Part shown: positions 37,021 to 45,887 of the stretch, in pieces | How positions within the stretch are numbered: the stretch's first letter is position 1 | Layout: every line of letters begins with the position of its first letter | Assembly: GCF_014652535.1 (NCBI RefSeq) | Contig: NZ_BMYZ01000001.1 | Span: forward strand, 2,170,001 to 2,234,000 | Origin: Cellvibrio zantedeschiae | Lineage (GTDB): Bacteria > Pseudomonadota > Gammaproteobacteria > Pseudomonadales > Cellvibrionaceae | Direction: 5' to 3' | DNA length: 64,000 bases | The notes under the pieces: generated by a model | What the model was told of the DNA's origin: nothing | Databases searched by the model: none | What the model saw: the letters and a program-made list of their open reading frames with translations, nothing else | Program-made: the position numbers and the translations under genes

Positions 37021-37440
37021 TTAAGCTTCGCGAATTTCATAGGCGTGGGTAATCTCCACACCACCGGCTTCCAGCATAATGGACGCTGAGCAATATTTAG
37101 TCGCAGACAATTCAACTGCACGCTTAACTTGCGCCTCTTTAAGCTCTTTTCCTGTCACAATAAAATGCATATGGATTTTAGTGAACGGTGATGGCACACC
37201 TTCAGCACGTTCTGCCTGCAACTCGCAACGGCAATCGGTAACCGCTTGGCGCGCTTTGGTGAGAATACTCATCACATCAAAGGAGGAACAACCGCCCAAG
37301 CCCATTAGCAGCATCTCCATAGGGCGCACACCGGTATTGCGCCCACCGTGGTCTGGTGGACCATCCATAAGCACTGCGTGGCCACTGCCGGATTCTGCCA
37401 AAAACTGCGCACCATCAACCCACTTTACTACTGCTTGCAT
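37021..37440 (-). CDS. OsmC-family protein (YhfA-like)
   Basis: Protein of 139 aa in the OsmC/Ohr fold family, closest in pattern to YhfA. Seen: VLMDGPPDHGGRNTGVRPMEMLLMGLGGCSSFDVMSIL (cited in part), with the reactive cysteine in GGCSSFD, then KIHMHFIVTGKEL and CSASIMLEAGGVEI with a second cysteine. OsmC proteins can reduce organic peroxides; for YhfA this is not well established. Divergent from crp, as yhfA is in E. coli, so the gene pair is an old synteny. 15 bp separate its stop from the CadC-like gene downstream. Confidence 0.9.
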   Translation of the reverse strand: MQAVVKWVDGAQFLAESGSGHAVLMDGPPDHGGRNTGVRPMEMLLMGLGGCSSFDVMSILTKARQAVTDCRCELQAERAEGVPSPFTKIHMHFIVTGKELKEAQVKRAVELSATKYCSASIMLEAGGVEITHAYEIREA

Positions 37441-37688
37441 AAAAACCTCATCACAATAATTAATGGCGCAAGGTTACCACAGGCAGGCGTAAAAAATGAA
37501 AATGTCACTAAAATCAACACCATTCACTAAATTGCAATTTTCTTGTAGACAAGAAACAACGGTAGGCTTATAACGACGTCACAAAGATTTGGCTCGAAAC
37601 TGGTAGATTTGGACTTCTCAGGCCATAATAAGAAAATTTATTGCCCTAAGCTTATGAATAAGTGGGCTTACTACACAGGAGCAACAAC

Positions 37689-38324
37689 TTGGTCGCAGTA
37701 TCCCTCACACCACACATTAAGAACGTGGACGAATTTCTAGTTCATTGTCATCGCCGCCGTTATCCGGCTAAAAGCACCATTATTTATGCTGGCGATAAAA
37801 GCGACTCCCTGTATTACATCGTTAAAGGCTCAGTGACAGTTCTGATCGAAGACGATGACGGCCATGAAATGATTGTTGCCTATCTCAACGATGGCGATTT
37901 CTTCGGCGAGATGGGATTGTTTGATGATAAGGATTCTCGCAGTGCTTGGGTGAGAGCTAAAACCGAATGCGAAGTGGCCGAAATCAGCTACGCCAAATTC
38001 CAGGAAATTTCTGAAGCGCACCCAGAGTTCTTGTTTGCATTGGGTATCCAGATGGCTCGTCGTTTACGCGCCACAACTCGTAAAGTTGGTGACCTCGCCT
38101 TCCTTGACGTAACTGGCCGTGTTGCACGCACTCTGCTGGAACTCTGCAAAGAGCCCGATGCAATGACTCATCCCGACGGCATGCAAATCAAAATTACTCG
38201 TCAGGAAATTGGCCGCATTGTGGGCTGCTCACGCGAAATGGTTGGCCGTGTACTCAAAACGCTCGAAGACCAAGGCTTGGTACTTGTGAAAGGTAAAACC
38301 ATGGTGGTTTACGGAACACGATAA
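37689..38324 (+). CDS. crp: cAMP receptor protein Crp/Vfr
   Basis: Global transcription factor of 211 aa. The cyclic-nucleotide domain (~10-115) shows [46 protein letters not shown] with the phosphate-binding cassette, and a dimer helix follows. The C-terminal winged HTH has [20 protein letters not shown], then [11 protein letters not shown]. Full length. The start is a TTG at 37689 with AGGAG eight bases before; comparison with Vfr, which begins MVAITHTP, supports it (here VAVSLTP after the first codon). An in-frame GTG at 37662 would add nine residues without a ribosome site. It precedes a terminator shared with trpC. Confidence 0.95.
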   Translation: MVAVSLTPHIKNVDEFLVHCHRRRYPAKSTIIYAGDKSDSLYYIVKGSVTVLIEDDDGHEMIVAYLNDGDFFGEMGLFDDKDSRSAWVRAKTECEVAEISYAKFQEISEAHPEFLFALGIQMARRLRATTRKVGDLAFLDVTGRVARTLLELCKEPDAMTHPDGMQIKITRQEIGRIVGCSREMVGRVLKTLEDQGLVLVKGKTMVVYGTR

Positions 38325-38346
38325 CTATTGTTTTCCAGACACCCAT

Positions 38347-38372
38347 AAAAAACCGCCATCAGGCGGTTTTTT
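38347..38372. terminator. Bidirectional terminator between crp and trpC
   Basis: AAAAAACCGCC and GGCGGTTTTTT form an 11-bp perfect stem with ATCA loop, T-run on both strands. It ends crp on the plus strand and, 17 bp past the trpC stop, the trp operon on the minus strand. Confidence 0.93.
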
Positions 38373-38388
38373 ATGTCTTTAGTTTGGC

Positions 38389-39186
38389 TTATTTAAAAAA
38401 TTCTTTAAGCGCAGTACCTGGATCTTCGGCACGCATAAAAGCTTCACCAACGAGGAATGCATTTACATTTTTTGCACGCATGGCTTGCACATCTGCCGGC
38501 GCTAAAATACCGCTTTCAGTTACTACAATTCGCTCGCTACCAATTTTATCGAGCAGTTTATATGTCGTATCCAAGGTCACATCAAAGGTATGCAGGTTGC
38601 GGTTATTGATGCCGATTAATTTATTCGGCAATTCAAGTGCTATATCCAATTCATTTTCATCGTGAACTTCTACCAGCACATCTAAACCTATGTCCAACGC
38701 GAGCGAATTCAGCTCTTTTAACTTCGCTGTTTCAAGGGCGGATACAATAAGCAACACACAATCTGCACCCAGGGCACGAGCTTCGTAAATATGGTACTCA
38801 TCCACCAGAAAATCTTTGCGGATGACAGGAATGCTTACCGCAGCGCGCGCTTGTTGCAAGTAAGCATCTGCGCCTTGGAAAAAATCTATATCCGTCAGCA
38901 CAGACAAACAGGCCGCACCACCAAGTTCGTAAGAGCGCGCTAAATCCGCTGGCACAAAATTCTCACGAATGACACCTTTGCTGGGCGATGCTTTTTTAAT
39001 TTCAGCGATTACGCCCGATTGGCCTTGCGCGATTTTTTGCTCAATAGCTTTTACAAAGCCACGTGCAGGTGCTTGCTCCGCTGCACGCGCTTTTAAATCA
39101 GCCAAGGATGTGTATGCTTTACGCGCCGCAATTTCTTCCCATTTGCGCGCGATAATTTTGCGCAATACGGTTGGTGTTTCAGACAT
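38389..39186 (-). CDS. trpC: Indole-3-glycerol phosphate synthase
   Basis: TrpC converts the ribulotide CDRP into indole-3-glycerol phosphate, the fourth chemical step toward tryptophan. Monofunctional form (265 aa, TrpF not fused). Motifs are [74 protein letters not shown] and VTESGI, which cover the catalytic Lys and Glu of the (beta/alpha)8 barrel. The ATG at 39186 is used; an upstream in-frame TTG lacks support. Starts 24 bp after trpD; last gene of the trp cluster, with a terminator past its stop. Confidence 0.97.
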   Translation of the reverse strand: MSETPTVLRKIIARKWEEIAARKAYTSLADLKARAAEQAPARGFVKAIEQKIAQGQSGVIAEIKKASPSKGVIRENFVPADLARSYELGGAACLSVLTDIDFFQGADAYLQQARAAVSIPVIRKDFLVDEYHIYEARALGADCVLLIVSALETAKLKELNSLALDIGLDVLVEVHDENELDIALELPNKLIGINNRNLHTFDVTLDTTYKLLDKIGSERIVVTESGILAPADVQAMRAKNVNAFLVGEAFMRAEDPGTALKEFFK

Positions 39187-39210
39187 AGTTTTTCTCAACA
39201 AATAACGTGC

Positions 39211-40239
39211 TTACAAATATTGGGTAAAGGCGGCCAACTCGCGGATTTTTTCACCCGCTAAACTACTGCCAATTGCATCGCGCGCCATCTCAACGCCATC
39301 TGCAAAAGTATCTACCACTCCACTCACGTAAATCGCCGCGCCGGCATTCAGTGTAATAATGTCGGCCGCTTTTTCAGCGTATTGTCCACGGCGATTACCG
39401 AGCGCATCTTTAATCAATAAGAGTGAATCTTCTGCACTGGCCACACTTAAACCAATTAAACTTTTGCTTTGAATGCCGAAGTCTTCCGGTTTGATTGTGT
39501 ACTCGCGGATCGCACCATTTTTTAATTCAGCAATTTGCGTTTCGGTCGCTAAGCTAATTTCATCCAAACCGTCTTTAGCGTGTACAACCATAACGTGCTC
39601 ACTTCCTAAACGACCCAATACTTCTGCCATAGGTTTGCAGAGCGCGCCATTGAAAACACCAATTACCTGGCGCTTAACATTCGCGGGATTCGTCATAGGG
39701 CCAAGCATATTAAAAATGGTACGCATACCCAATTCTTTGCGCGGGCCAATCGCATGCTTCATTGCACTGTGATGCGCCGGTGCGAACATAAAACCTACAC
39801 CAATTTCTTTTACGCAACGCGCTACTTGTTCGGAGGTGATATCCAATTTAATACCCGCCGCTTCCAGCACATCTGCACTGCCCGTCACGCTGGAGACGGA
39901 GCGATTACCATGCTTGGCAACACGTGCTCCTGCAGCAGCCACCACAAAAGCGCTTGCCGTAGAAACGTTAAACAAATTCGCGCCATCGCCACCAGTGCCG
40001 CAAGTGTCTACCAAATAATCTACATGAATATCAACAGGTGTGGCGAGTTCGCGCATAACCATAGCCGCGCCGGTGATTTCATCCAGAGTTTCACCCTTCA
40101 TACGCAAGGCAACCAGAAATCCACCAATTTGTGCTGGCGTTGCACCACCCGTCATAATGATACGCATGACTGAAATCATTTCTTCAGTGCTTAAATCTAC
40201 GCGCGCCACCAAGGTATTTAATGCTTGTTTGATATCCAT
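39211..40239 (-). CDS. trpD: Anthranilate phosphoribosyltransferase
   Basis: TrpD joins anthranilate to PRPP, second step of tryptophan synthesis, as a 342-aa type-III phosphoribosyltransferase. Seen: [18 protein letters not shown] (PRPP-binding glycine loop), [57 protein letters not shown] and DGLDEIS (metal binding). Length is normal. The ATG at 40239 lies 111 bp after the tautomerase-like gene; in most pseudomonads trpD directly follows trpG, so here two small genes come between. Confidence 0.97.
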   Translation of the reverse strand: MDIKQALNTLVARVDLSTEEMISVMRIIMTGGATPAQIGGFLVALRMKGETLDEITGAAMVMRELATPVDIHVDYLVDTCGTGGDGANLFNVSTASAFVVAAAGARVAKHGNRSVSSVTGSADVLEAAGIKLDITSEQVARCVKEIGVGFMFAPAHHSAMKHAIGPRKELGMRTIFNMLGPMTNPANVKRQVIGVFNGALCKPMAEVLGRLGSEHVMVVHAKDGLDEISLATETQIAELKNGAIREYTIKPEDFGIQSKSLIGLSVASAEDSLLLIKDALGNRRGQYAEKAADIITLNAGAAIYVSGVVDTFADGVEMARDAIGSSLAGEKIRELAAFTQYL

Positions 40240-40350
40240 TGCCTATTGCCTCTTATTGTTGATGTCACTAATGGCTAGAACCGCCAGCGCACCATTCTTT
40301 GTATTGAGCTTATGAGTTATCACAAAAACCAAACCTGTTTAATAGTTCAA

Positions 40351-40740
40351 TTACACGTTAACCGAATAATTGAGTTTTATTTCGTCACCATGCATTCCAC
40401 GGAAGCCCCAATTACAAGCCGGGCTTTCATAAATGCAAATTTCAACATCCATATAATCAATTCCAACTTCTGCTTTGATTTTATCGAACAACAAGCGAAT
40501 TAACTTTTTTCTTGCTTCAACCGAGCGCCCTTCAATCATTGTAATTTCAATGATGATATAGGAACTACTTCTGCCTGCAGGCATAAAGAAATCATCTTTT
40601 TCCAAGCCGATAAAACGGTGCGCACGTTTATCGGCTGGAAATTGCAAAGCATCCATCACGCACGAATGGATCACATCAGACAGTTGCTTTTTAATTGGAT
40701 CTATAGATTCTTTTAAGCCATAAATTTTAATTTGCGACAT
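40351..40740 (-). CDS. Tautomerase-superfamily protein lacking Pro-1
   Basis: Protein of 129 aa resembling the 4-oxalocrotonate tautomerase superfamily: MSQIKIYGLKESIDPIKKQ, HRFIGLEKDDFFMPAGRSSSYI (cited in part), IEITMIEGRSVEARKKLI and SPACNWGFRGMHGDEI. Members normally use an N-terminal proline as catalytic base; here the residue after Met is Ser, so the usual tautomerase chemistry would be lost or changed. AAGGA lies eight bases before the ATG at 40740; the frame is open to 40917 but overlaps the next gene upstream. It lies within the trp cluster between the DUF1330 gene and trpD, reading in the same direction. Confidence 0.82.
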   Translation of the reverse strand: MSQIKIYGLKESIDPIKKQLSDVIHSCVMDALQFPADKRAHRFIGLEKDDFFMPAGRSSSYIIIEITMIEGRSVEARKKLIRLLFDKIKAEVGIDYMDVEICIYESPACNWGFRGMHGDEIKLNYSVNV

Positions 40741-40774
40741 TGCTATTTCCTTAAGTCGAGCACGCAAGGTGCCA

Positions 40775-41083
40775 TTAAGAACCCGGTTGTAAACCTTCAT
40801 AACCCTCGACAATAGTAATATCAACACGGCCCGCGTTTTCGCGTAAAGCTTTAACCGCTTGATATTCCGGGCTATGCCAGCAATCAACCGCAACTTGATA
40901 ACTGGGAAATTCAACAATGGTATTACGTGGGCGCTCCCTGCCTTCTACCGCTTCAAATTGTCCGCCGCGAGCCAGATAGCGCGCACCGTATTTTGCAAAA
41001 ACATCCATAACGGCTGTTATGTAAGCTTTGAAGGCTTCAGCATTCTCCACTTCAACATGCACCATCCAATAACCTTTTGTCAT
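40775..41083 (-). CDS. DUF1330 family protein
   Basis: Protein of 102 aa with the DUF1330 pattern: GYWMVHVEVENAEAFKAY, YGARYLARGG, RNTIVEFPSYQVAVDCWHSPEYQAVK (cited in part) and TIVEGYE. These are dimeric ferredoxin-like alpha+beta proteins related to the dimeric ABM domain; no enzymatic activity has been generally assigned. It sits 16 bp after trpG with a GGAGG ribosome site, and 34 bp before the tautomerase-like gene, so it is co-transcribed with tryptophan genes. Confidence 0.88.
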   Translation of the reverse strand: MTKGYWMVHVEVENAEAFKAYITAVMDVFAKYGARYLARGGQFEAVEGRERPRNTIVEFPSYQVAVDCWHSPEYQAVKALRENAGRVDITIVEGYEGLQPGS

Positions 41084-41099
41084 ACATGCGCCTCCGGAA

Positions 41100-41681
41100 T
41101 TATTTGCCTTGCAAAAAATTTCTCAACATATCGTGACCATGTTCAGTCAAGATAGATTCAGGGTGAAATTGCACACCTTCTACGGCAAGTGTTTTGTGTT
41201 TAACACCCATGATTTCGCCCATACTGCCGTCTTCATTTTGAGTCCACGCAGTGATTTCCAAACAATCTGGAATAGATTCTTTTTCAATCACCAGCGAATG
41301 GTAACGAGTGGCCTGGAATGGATTTTTTAATCCGGTAAAAACACCTGTGTTGTTGTGATAAACCTGCGAAGTTTTACCGTGCATGACATAAGGTGCGCGA
41401 ATCACTTTTCCACCTAAAGCTTGCCCAATACTTTGGTGACCTAAACAAACACCAAGCAACGGAATTTTTCCAGCGAAGGTTTTAATGGTATCCACTGATA
41501 CGCCCGCTTCCGTGGGCGTACAGGGGCCAGGAGAAATCACAATCTTTTCTGGTGCGAGCGCAGCAATTTCTTCAATGGTAATTTCATCGTTGCGCACAAC
41601 TTTTACGTCCGCGCCCAACTCACCTAAATATTGCACCAGGTTGTAGGTAAACGAATCATAGTTATCAATCATTAAAATCAT
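41100..41681 (-). CDS. trpG: Anthranilate synthase component II (glutamine amidotransferase)
   Basis: TrpG releases ammonia from glutamine for the TrpE subunit; 193 aa. Class I amidotransferase triad: Cys in [15 protein letters not shown], His in [16 protein letters not shown] and the following Glu; also [20 protein letters not shown] and [14 protein letters not shown]. Its ATG overlaps the trpE stop in an ATGA arrangement, so both subunits are made in step. [16 protein letters not shown] is the region contacting TrpE. Could also serve para-aminobenzoate synthase (PabA) as dual-use, as in many bacteria that lack a separate pabA; not testable here. Confidence 0.97.
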   Translation of the reverse strand: MILMIDNYDSFTYNLVQYLGELGADVKVVRNDEITIEEIAALAPEKIVISPGPCTPTEAGVSVDTIKTFAGKIPLLGVCLGHQSIGQALGGKVIRAPYVMHGKTSQVYHNNTGVFTGLKNPFQATRYHSLVIEKESIPDCLEITAWTQNEDGSMGEIMGVKHKTLAVEGVQFHPESILTEHGHDMLRNFLQGK

Positions 41682-43153
41682 TCTGCTTCTCCCACCATAT
41701 CAACAGCTTTGAAAATAGCGCGCGCTTTATTCATGGTTTCTTTCCACTCAAGCGCTGGAATAGAATCTGCTACTACACCTGCACCGGCCTGAACATAAAG
41801 CTTGTTGTCTTTAATAACAGCCGTGCGGATTGCAATTGCGGTATCCATATTTCCATTCCAGGAGATATAACCCACAGCACCACCATAGATGCCGCGTTTT
41901 TCGGTTTCAAATTCGTCGATGATTTCCATGGCGCGAATTTTGGGTGCGCCACTCAAAGTACCGGCAGGAAGTGCCGCGCGCAGAACATCCATTGCATCCA
42001 AACCGGCTTTTAATTTTCCGGTTACGTTGGAGGTGATGTGCATAACGTGCGAGTAACGCTCAACGACCATTTTATCAGTGAGTTTTACCGATCCAATTTC
42101 CGCAACGCGACCAACGTCATTACGGCCCAGATCAATCAACATCAAATGCTCCGCAATTTCTTTTGGATCATTTACCAATTCAATTTCAAGTGCCTTATCT
42201 TCTTCTGGCGTATAACCGCGACGACGTGTTCCAGCGATGGGTCGCACAGTCACTTCACCATCTTCCAAACGCGCCAGAATTTCCGGGCTTGAACCCACCA
42301 CATGGTGATCACCCAAATTCATAAAATACATGTATGGGGATGGATTCAAGTTGCGCAATGCGCGGTATAAATTGATAGGCTCTTTCGTAAAATCAATCGA
42401 CAAACGCTGGGAAATAACCACTTGCATGGTATCGCCAGACAATACGTATTCTTTGATTTTATCGACAACCTCGTGGAAATTTTTCTCACCAAAATGCGAT
42501 TGGAATTTTGCCTCGCTGTGGATATTCATTCCCAAACTCAAACTCGGTGTTGTGGGAATTTCGCCGCGCAGTTTTGCTTCCAGCTCATCCAAACGCGCAT
42601 TGGCTTTTGCGTAGGCGTTATCGACTTCTGGATTTGCGTGAATCACAAAAATCAATTTTCCTGCGAGGTTGTCAAACACCAAAACTTCGTCAGACACGCT
42701 AAGCAAAATATCCGGCGTGCCAATAATATCTTTTGGCATGGATGCTTTTAAATGTGGCTCAACATAGCGCACGCAATCGTAAGCAAAGTAGCCCACCAAC
42801 CCGCCGGTAAACCGCGGCAAGCCAGGCAATTCAGGTGCGCGATAACGCTGCTTGAATTCGTCCACAAAACTCAATGCATCTGCACGTGTATGGCGCTCAA
42901 CAATTTCGCCATCGCGTTCAATCTGAATTTCATCGCCAAAAGCTTTAAGGATGGTGCGTGCAGGCAAACCAATCATGGAGTAACGACCCCATTTTTCGCC
43001 GCCTTGCACAGACTCAAACAAATAAGAGTAAGGCCCACTGGCCAATTTAAGATAAGAAGAAAGCGGTGTATCCAGATCCGCTAATACTTCGCGCATAACA
43101 GGAATACGGTTATAGCCCTGCTGGGCCAACTCGGCAAAATGTTCGGGAGTCAT
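41678..43153 (-). CDS. trpE: Anthranilate synthase component I
   Basis: TrpE makes anthranilate from chorismate; 491 aa, full length. N-terminal regulatory part has [15 protein letters not shown]-like [19 protein letters not shown] and the feedback-site region with SYLKL; the catalytic chorismate-binding part includes [27 protein letters not shown] (cited in part), [12 protein letters not shown], and [16 protein letters not shown]. Begins the trp cluster; the 357-bp leader upstream carries hairpins, one of them directly in front of its ribosome site. No leader peptide with tandem Trp codons was found. In pseudomonads gph lies between rpe and trpE; here it does not. Confidence 0.97.
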   Translation of the reverse strand: MTPEHFAELAQQGYNRIPVMREVLADLDTPLSSYLKLASGPYSYLFESVQGGEKWGRYSMIGLPARTILKAFGDEIQIERDGEIVERHTRADALSFVDEFKQRYRAPELPGLPRFTGGLVGYFAYDCVRYVEPHLKASMPKDIIGTPDILLSVSDEVLVFDNLAGKLIFVIHANPEVDNAYAKANARLDELEAKLRGEIPTTPSLSLGMNIHSEAKFQSHFGEKNFHEVVDKIKEYVLSGDTMQVVISQRLSIDFTKEPINLYRALRNLNPSPYMYFMNLGDHHVVGSSPEILARLEDGEVTVRPIAGTRRRGYTPEEDKALEIELVNDPKEIAEHLMLIDLGRNDVGRVAEIGSVKLTDKMVVERYSHVMHITSNVTGKLKAGLDAMDVLRAALPAGTLSGAPKIRAMEIIDEFETEKRGIYGGAVGYISWNGNMDTAIAIRTAVIKDNKLYVQAGAGVVADSIPALEWKETMNKARAIFKAVDMVGEAE

Positions 43154-43167
43154 GTCATTACCTTTTT

Positions 43168-43204
43168 ACTTGCCGCGCTTTTAATCCAAGCGGTGAAGGC
43201 AAGT
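43168..43204 (-). promoter_or_regulatory. Hairpin overlapping the trpE ribosome-binding region
   Basis: ACTTGCC (43168-43174) pairs with GGCAAGT (43198-43204), and CGCTT (43176-43180) with AAGCG (43188-43192). On the mRNA it ends just before the AAAAAGG ribosome site and 14 bases before the trpE ATG. It has no T-run, so it is not a terminator; it could control translation. Confidence 0.55.
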
Positions 43205-43224
43205 CTTTATCTTTATTAAGTCAG

Positions 43225-43267
43225 GTTTGCACTAATTTAGAGTTCTGTAAGAACTTGGGATGCAAAC
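43225..43267 (-). promoter_or_regulatory. Second nested hairpin in the trpE leader
   Basis: GTTTGCA (43225-43231) pairs with TGCAAAC (43261-43267), and inside, GTTCT pairs with AGAAC with a GTA loop. It lies upstream of the hairpin at 43168. Two hairpins in series are suggestive of an attenuator-like leader, but alternative pairing between them is not obvious. Confidence 0.4.
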
Positions 43268-43270
43268 ATG

Positions 43271-43418
43271 GAGAAGTGGCCTCACATGCAAACGCAACGA
43301 ACGGCTTGCACACAGGCGAAATGAACTAGCGACGCCATCGGGCGACGAGGTAGGTAGCGCACTCTGTAGTGGTAAAGGTTGCGTTTGTCACGAGGATAAT
43401 TCCCGGAAGTAGCTTCTC
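43271..43418. repeat. 148-bp imperfect palindromic element
   Basis: Outer arms GAGAAG (43271-43276) and CTTCTC (43413-43418), then CCTC/GAGG, then the perfect 10-bp pair CAAACGCAAC (43289-43298) and GTTGCGTTTG (43378-43387). The centre also has a small hairpin (CGCC-ATC-GGGCG). It fills most of the rpe-trpE gap. It could be a mobile hairpin repeat or a structured RNA of the trpE leader. Confidence 0.6.
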
Positions 43419-43510
43419 GTTTTAAGGGGTATTGCGTTTAAACTGAGGGCAAGTGTACTGAATTAATGCAGAAATGCCTACCCTCAAATCGCGGTTATTG
43501 GTCGCCCTAA

Positions 43511-44197
43511 TCAAAATTTGGCTGCAGCCAACTCGGTATGCATAGTCTTAATTGCTTCCGCATAATCAGGTGCGCCGAAAATCGCAGAGCCTGCCACAAA
43601 AGTATCGGCCCCAGCCTCTGCAATCTCACGAATATTACCCAAGCCAACACCGCCATCGACCTCAAGCCTTGTGGAAAAACCACCGGCATCTATAAGTGCA
43701 CGCGCTTCGCGTAATTTATCCAGAGTATGGGGAATGAACTTTTGCCCACCAAAGCCAGGGTTAACAGACATGAGCAGCAGCATATCTAGCTTATAAAGCG
43801 AGTTTTTCACTAGTTCCAGGGAGCTGGCGGGGTTTAGCACCAAACCGGGCTTGCAGCCCTTCTCTTTAATAAGTTCGATGGAGCGATCTATGTGTCGAGA
43901 TGCTTCAGGGTGGAAACTAATGTAGGTAGCACCGGCTTCGGCAAATTGAATGATCAAATCGTCAACTGGCTCAACCATCAAATGCACATCAATGGGAGCT
44001 GTTATGCCGTATTTACGCAAAGCTCTGCACACCATAGGGCCTACAGTGAGATTGGGCACGTAATGATTGTCCATCACATCAAAGTGAATGAAATCACCAC
44101 CTGCGGCTATTACAGCATCCGCCTCGGCACCTAAACGCGCAAAATCGGCGGCCAGAATAGACGGGGCAATTTTAAAATCTCGTTTAAAGTTCTGCAT
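43511..44197 (-). CDS. rpe: Ribulose-phosphate 3-epimerase
   Basis: Rpe interconverts ribulose-5-phosphate and xylulose-5-phosphate in the pentose phosphate pathway. 228 aa (beta/alpha)8 protein with [32 protein letters not shown] (metal-binding His and Asp), [33 protein letters not shown] and LEVDGGVG. Standard length. In pseudomonads rpe-gph-trpE are clustered; here a 357-bp leader separates rpe and trpE. rpe would be expressed from the divergent gap shared with the DUF3530 gene. Confidence 0.97.
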   Translation of the reverse strand: MQNFKRDFKIAPSILAADFARLGAEADAVIAAGGDFIHFDVMDNHYVPNLTVGPMVCRALRKYGITAPIDVHLMVEPVDDLIIQFAEAGATYISFHPEASRHIDRSIELIKEKGCKPGLVLNPASSLELVKNSLYKLDMLLLMSVNPGFGGQKFIPHTLDKLREARALIDAGGFSTRLEVDGGVGLGNIREIAEAGADTFVAGSAIFGAPDYAEAIKTMHTELAAAKF

Positions 44198-44331
44198 AGC
44201 CTTAAAGTTTTCCGTAAATGGTCCGATTACTTAAATGATCTGGTTTACAGCGAGCCCCGCAATGGGAACGCTCTTCTGCTGATATACCTACATTCTAAAG
44301 AGATGCGTTTAGATAAGGCAACGAAAGAAAT

Positions 44332-45411
44332 ATGTTCCCCCCCAATAGATTATTGCAATACACGCCAAAACTTTGCGTGGCCTTCGCCTGGATCTGCTTA
44401 AGCAATTTTTGCTTTGCGCAAGACCCTGCTGCTGAGAGCTCGGCGTCGAGTGCGGCATCCTCGGCTGCGCCTGAAAAGCCTATTTATGCGAATAACGTGG
44501 AGCGGGACAACGCCTTGTTAACCAAAGCCTTTACTGCAATCGCCAAAGCGGACGAACTACAGCCGATAGAAACCCCCGATGAAAAAATCATCACGCTATT
44601 CAAGAACGGAGAGACTCGCCAAACCAAAGGCGCACTTTTGATTATGCACGCACCAGAAGTACCGCAACTATGGCCTGCAACCCTGGAAAATTTACGCCGC
44701 AACCTGCCACTTTATAGCTGGGCGACCATGGCGCTGCCCTTGCCTGCAAAGTACCAAAATACCGTTCCCGAAAGGGAGTCTGCATCTGCCAGTAGCATTG
44801 CAGCGGAAACTGAAAGCTCGGCTGCTAGTAGTTCTGCTCCAGCAGAAGCTATTGCAACAACAAGCTCAGCATCATCTGAACCTGCAAAACCGCTCATTCC
44901 ACGCAATAAGCTGATTAGCGACCGTGTGGAAGCCGCTGTTGCGCAGCTCAATAAGATCGGACAATTTAATTTGGTCGTATTGGTGGACAACAGCAGCGCT
45001 CCCGATGCGCTCGCAACACTTTATAAAAAGATCAATAAAAGCAGCACAACCAACGACACCGTTGACGGGCCCTTACAGGCACTTATTTTGGTGAACTTGC
45101 AAAATCAGGAGCCTCTGACCAAAGAGCAACTTGCAGACATTTTTTCGGTGGGAGATTTGCCCGTGATGGATGTTTTCTTTAATCCAGACAACACCGCCCA
45201 AGCCGAACTCAGGCGCATACATCATGCGGAGGCAATGCGAAAAAATCTCAAAGACTACCAACAATTAATTTTACCCAGCCAACCACCGGTTAGTGTTGAC
45301 GATAAACAAAATTTTTGGCTGGCAAAAATTCATGGTTTTGTGGCGAGAAAAGCTGAGGGGAATGAGCTGCAGGGCGGCAGCAGCAACTCGTCAAACCTAA
45401 CCATGAAATAA
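44332..45411 (+). CDS. DUF3530 family exported protein with serine-rich segments
   Basis: Protein of 359 aa of the DUF3530 type (alpha/beta-hydrolase-like, function unknown). Residues ~1-30 form a signal peptide (LCVAFAWICLSNFCFAQ). Two low-complexity Ser/Ala/Glu segments (~33-50 and ~150-185, e.g. SSASSAASSAAPEK and SSAASSSAPAEA) interrupt the body, as happens with linkers in this organism. The core has GALLIMHAPEVPQLWPATLENLRRNLP (cited in part), YSWATMALPLP, RVEAAVAQLNKIGQFNLVVLVD and LQALILVNLQNQ. No classical GxSxG esterase motif is visible. It is divergent from rpe; a terminator follows on the plus strand at 45457. Confidence 0.75.
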   Translation: MFPPNRLLQYTPKLCVAFAWICLSNFCFAQDPAAESSASSAASSAAPEKPIYANNVERDNALLTKAFTAIAKADELQPIETPDEKIITLFKNGETRQTKGALLIMHAPEVPQLWPATLENLRRNLPLYSWATMALPLPAKYQNTVPERESASASSIAAETESSAASSSAPAEAIATTSSASSEPAKPLIPRNKLISDRVEAAVAQLNKIGQFNLVVLVDNSSAPDALATLYKKINKSSTTNDTVDGPLQALILVNLQNQEPLTKEQLADIFSVGDLPVMDVFFNPDNTAQAELRRIHHAEAMRKNLKDYQQLILPSQPPVSVDDKQNFWLAKIHGFVARKAEGNELQGGSSNSSNLTMK

Positions 45412-45445
45412 GGTGCAAATCGGAAGGGAAATAAAAGTTTAGGGC

Positions 45446-45485
45446 AAATAAAGAGTGGGGCCTGAGAACATTAACCTCAAGCCCC
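45446..45485 (-). terminator. Rho-independent terminator of the CsrB-like RNA
   Basis: GGGGCCTGAG (45457-45466) pairs with CTCAAGCCCC (45476-45485), one G-U pair on the minus strand, nine-base loop. On the minus strand it is followed by ACTCTTTATTT. The same hairpin lies 45 bp past the DUF3530 stop on the plus strand, but without a clean T-run there. Confidence 0.8.
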
Positions 45486-45780
45486 ATAGATATTTTACGC
45501 ACTCCGCGGAGATCCTTCTAAAGGTACGACCTCCTTATACTTAACGCCGCGCTCTCACGAGCGCCATAATAGCTGTGTCCTTCAGCTTACCTGGCTTCCT
45601 TAGCATGGCTTACTCCAAGCCATCAATCTCCAAAAATTCCTTTTATGCCGCACTCCTGCGCAGCGTCATCCTCATACTGCAACTGAAGGTGGCGTCCTCG
45701 CCACCTCGATATTAGTCGCATCCATTGACCCTTCTTGGTCAACCTCACTTCCCTGAATACCTCCTTGTTGATGTGCATTT
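45446..45780 (-). ncRNA. Candidate CsrB/RsmZ-type sRNA (CsrA sponge)
   Basis: No protein is encoded here. Read on the minus strand, about 14 GGA motifs occur in ~300 nt (AGGAGG, AGGAAG, AAGGACA, TTGGAGT, AGGAGT and similar), in serial short hairpins. Clear ones (plus coordinates): 45688-45705 (7-bp stem, loop AGGA), 45647-45664 (7-bp stem with G-U pairs, loop AGGA), 45605-45623 (7-bp stem, loop GGAGT), 45571-45587 (5-bp stem, loop AAGGACA) and 45549-45564 (6-bp stem, loop GTGA). A terminator closes it. GGA in hairpin loops is the CsrA/RsmA binding signature. The 5' end is not defined; a poor GacA-like site (right half 5 of 6) lies at 45827-45844. Confidence 0.8.
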
Positions 45781-45887
45781 TCAAGTAAACGAGCCCCAGC
45801 GCCTAGTCGCTAAAAGCGCTAAATCGTGTAGGAAATTAACCATAGTGAAACGCGGATATTATCCCCATCAGCGAGGATATCGACGAT

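Noticed and set aside
40741-40917. Extended N-terminus of the tautomerase-like gene
   Set aside because: The extension overlaps the DUF1330 gene and gives a non-conserved sequence; ATG 40740 has a strong ribosome site.
43237-43269. Possible 10-codon leader peptide upstream of trpE
   Set aside because: It has no Trp codons (MFASQVLTEL) and no good ribosome site, so it cannot act as a classic trp attenuator.
43289-43364. Plus-strand resemblance to a c-di-GMP riboswitch (GCACACAGGC and GGTAGGTAGC)
   Set aside because: Only short pieces match, the helix order does not, and no plus-strand gene follows for 900 bp.
45412-45887. 6S RNA or RNase P RNA in the DUF3530-tapT gap
   Set aside because: The 6S central bulge and the RNase P core motifs were not found on either strand; the GGA-loop pattern fits CsrB-type RNA instead.
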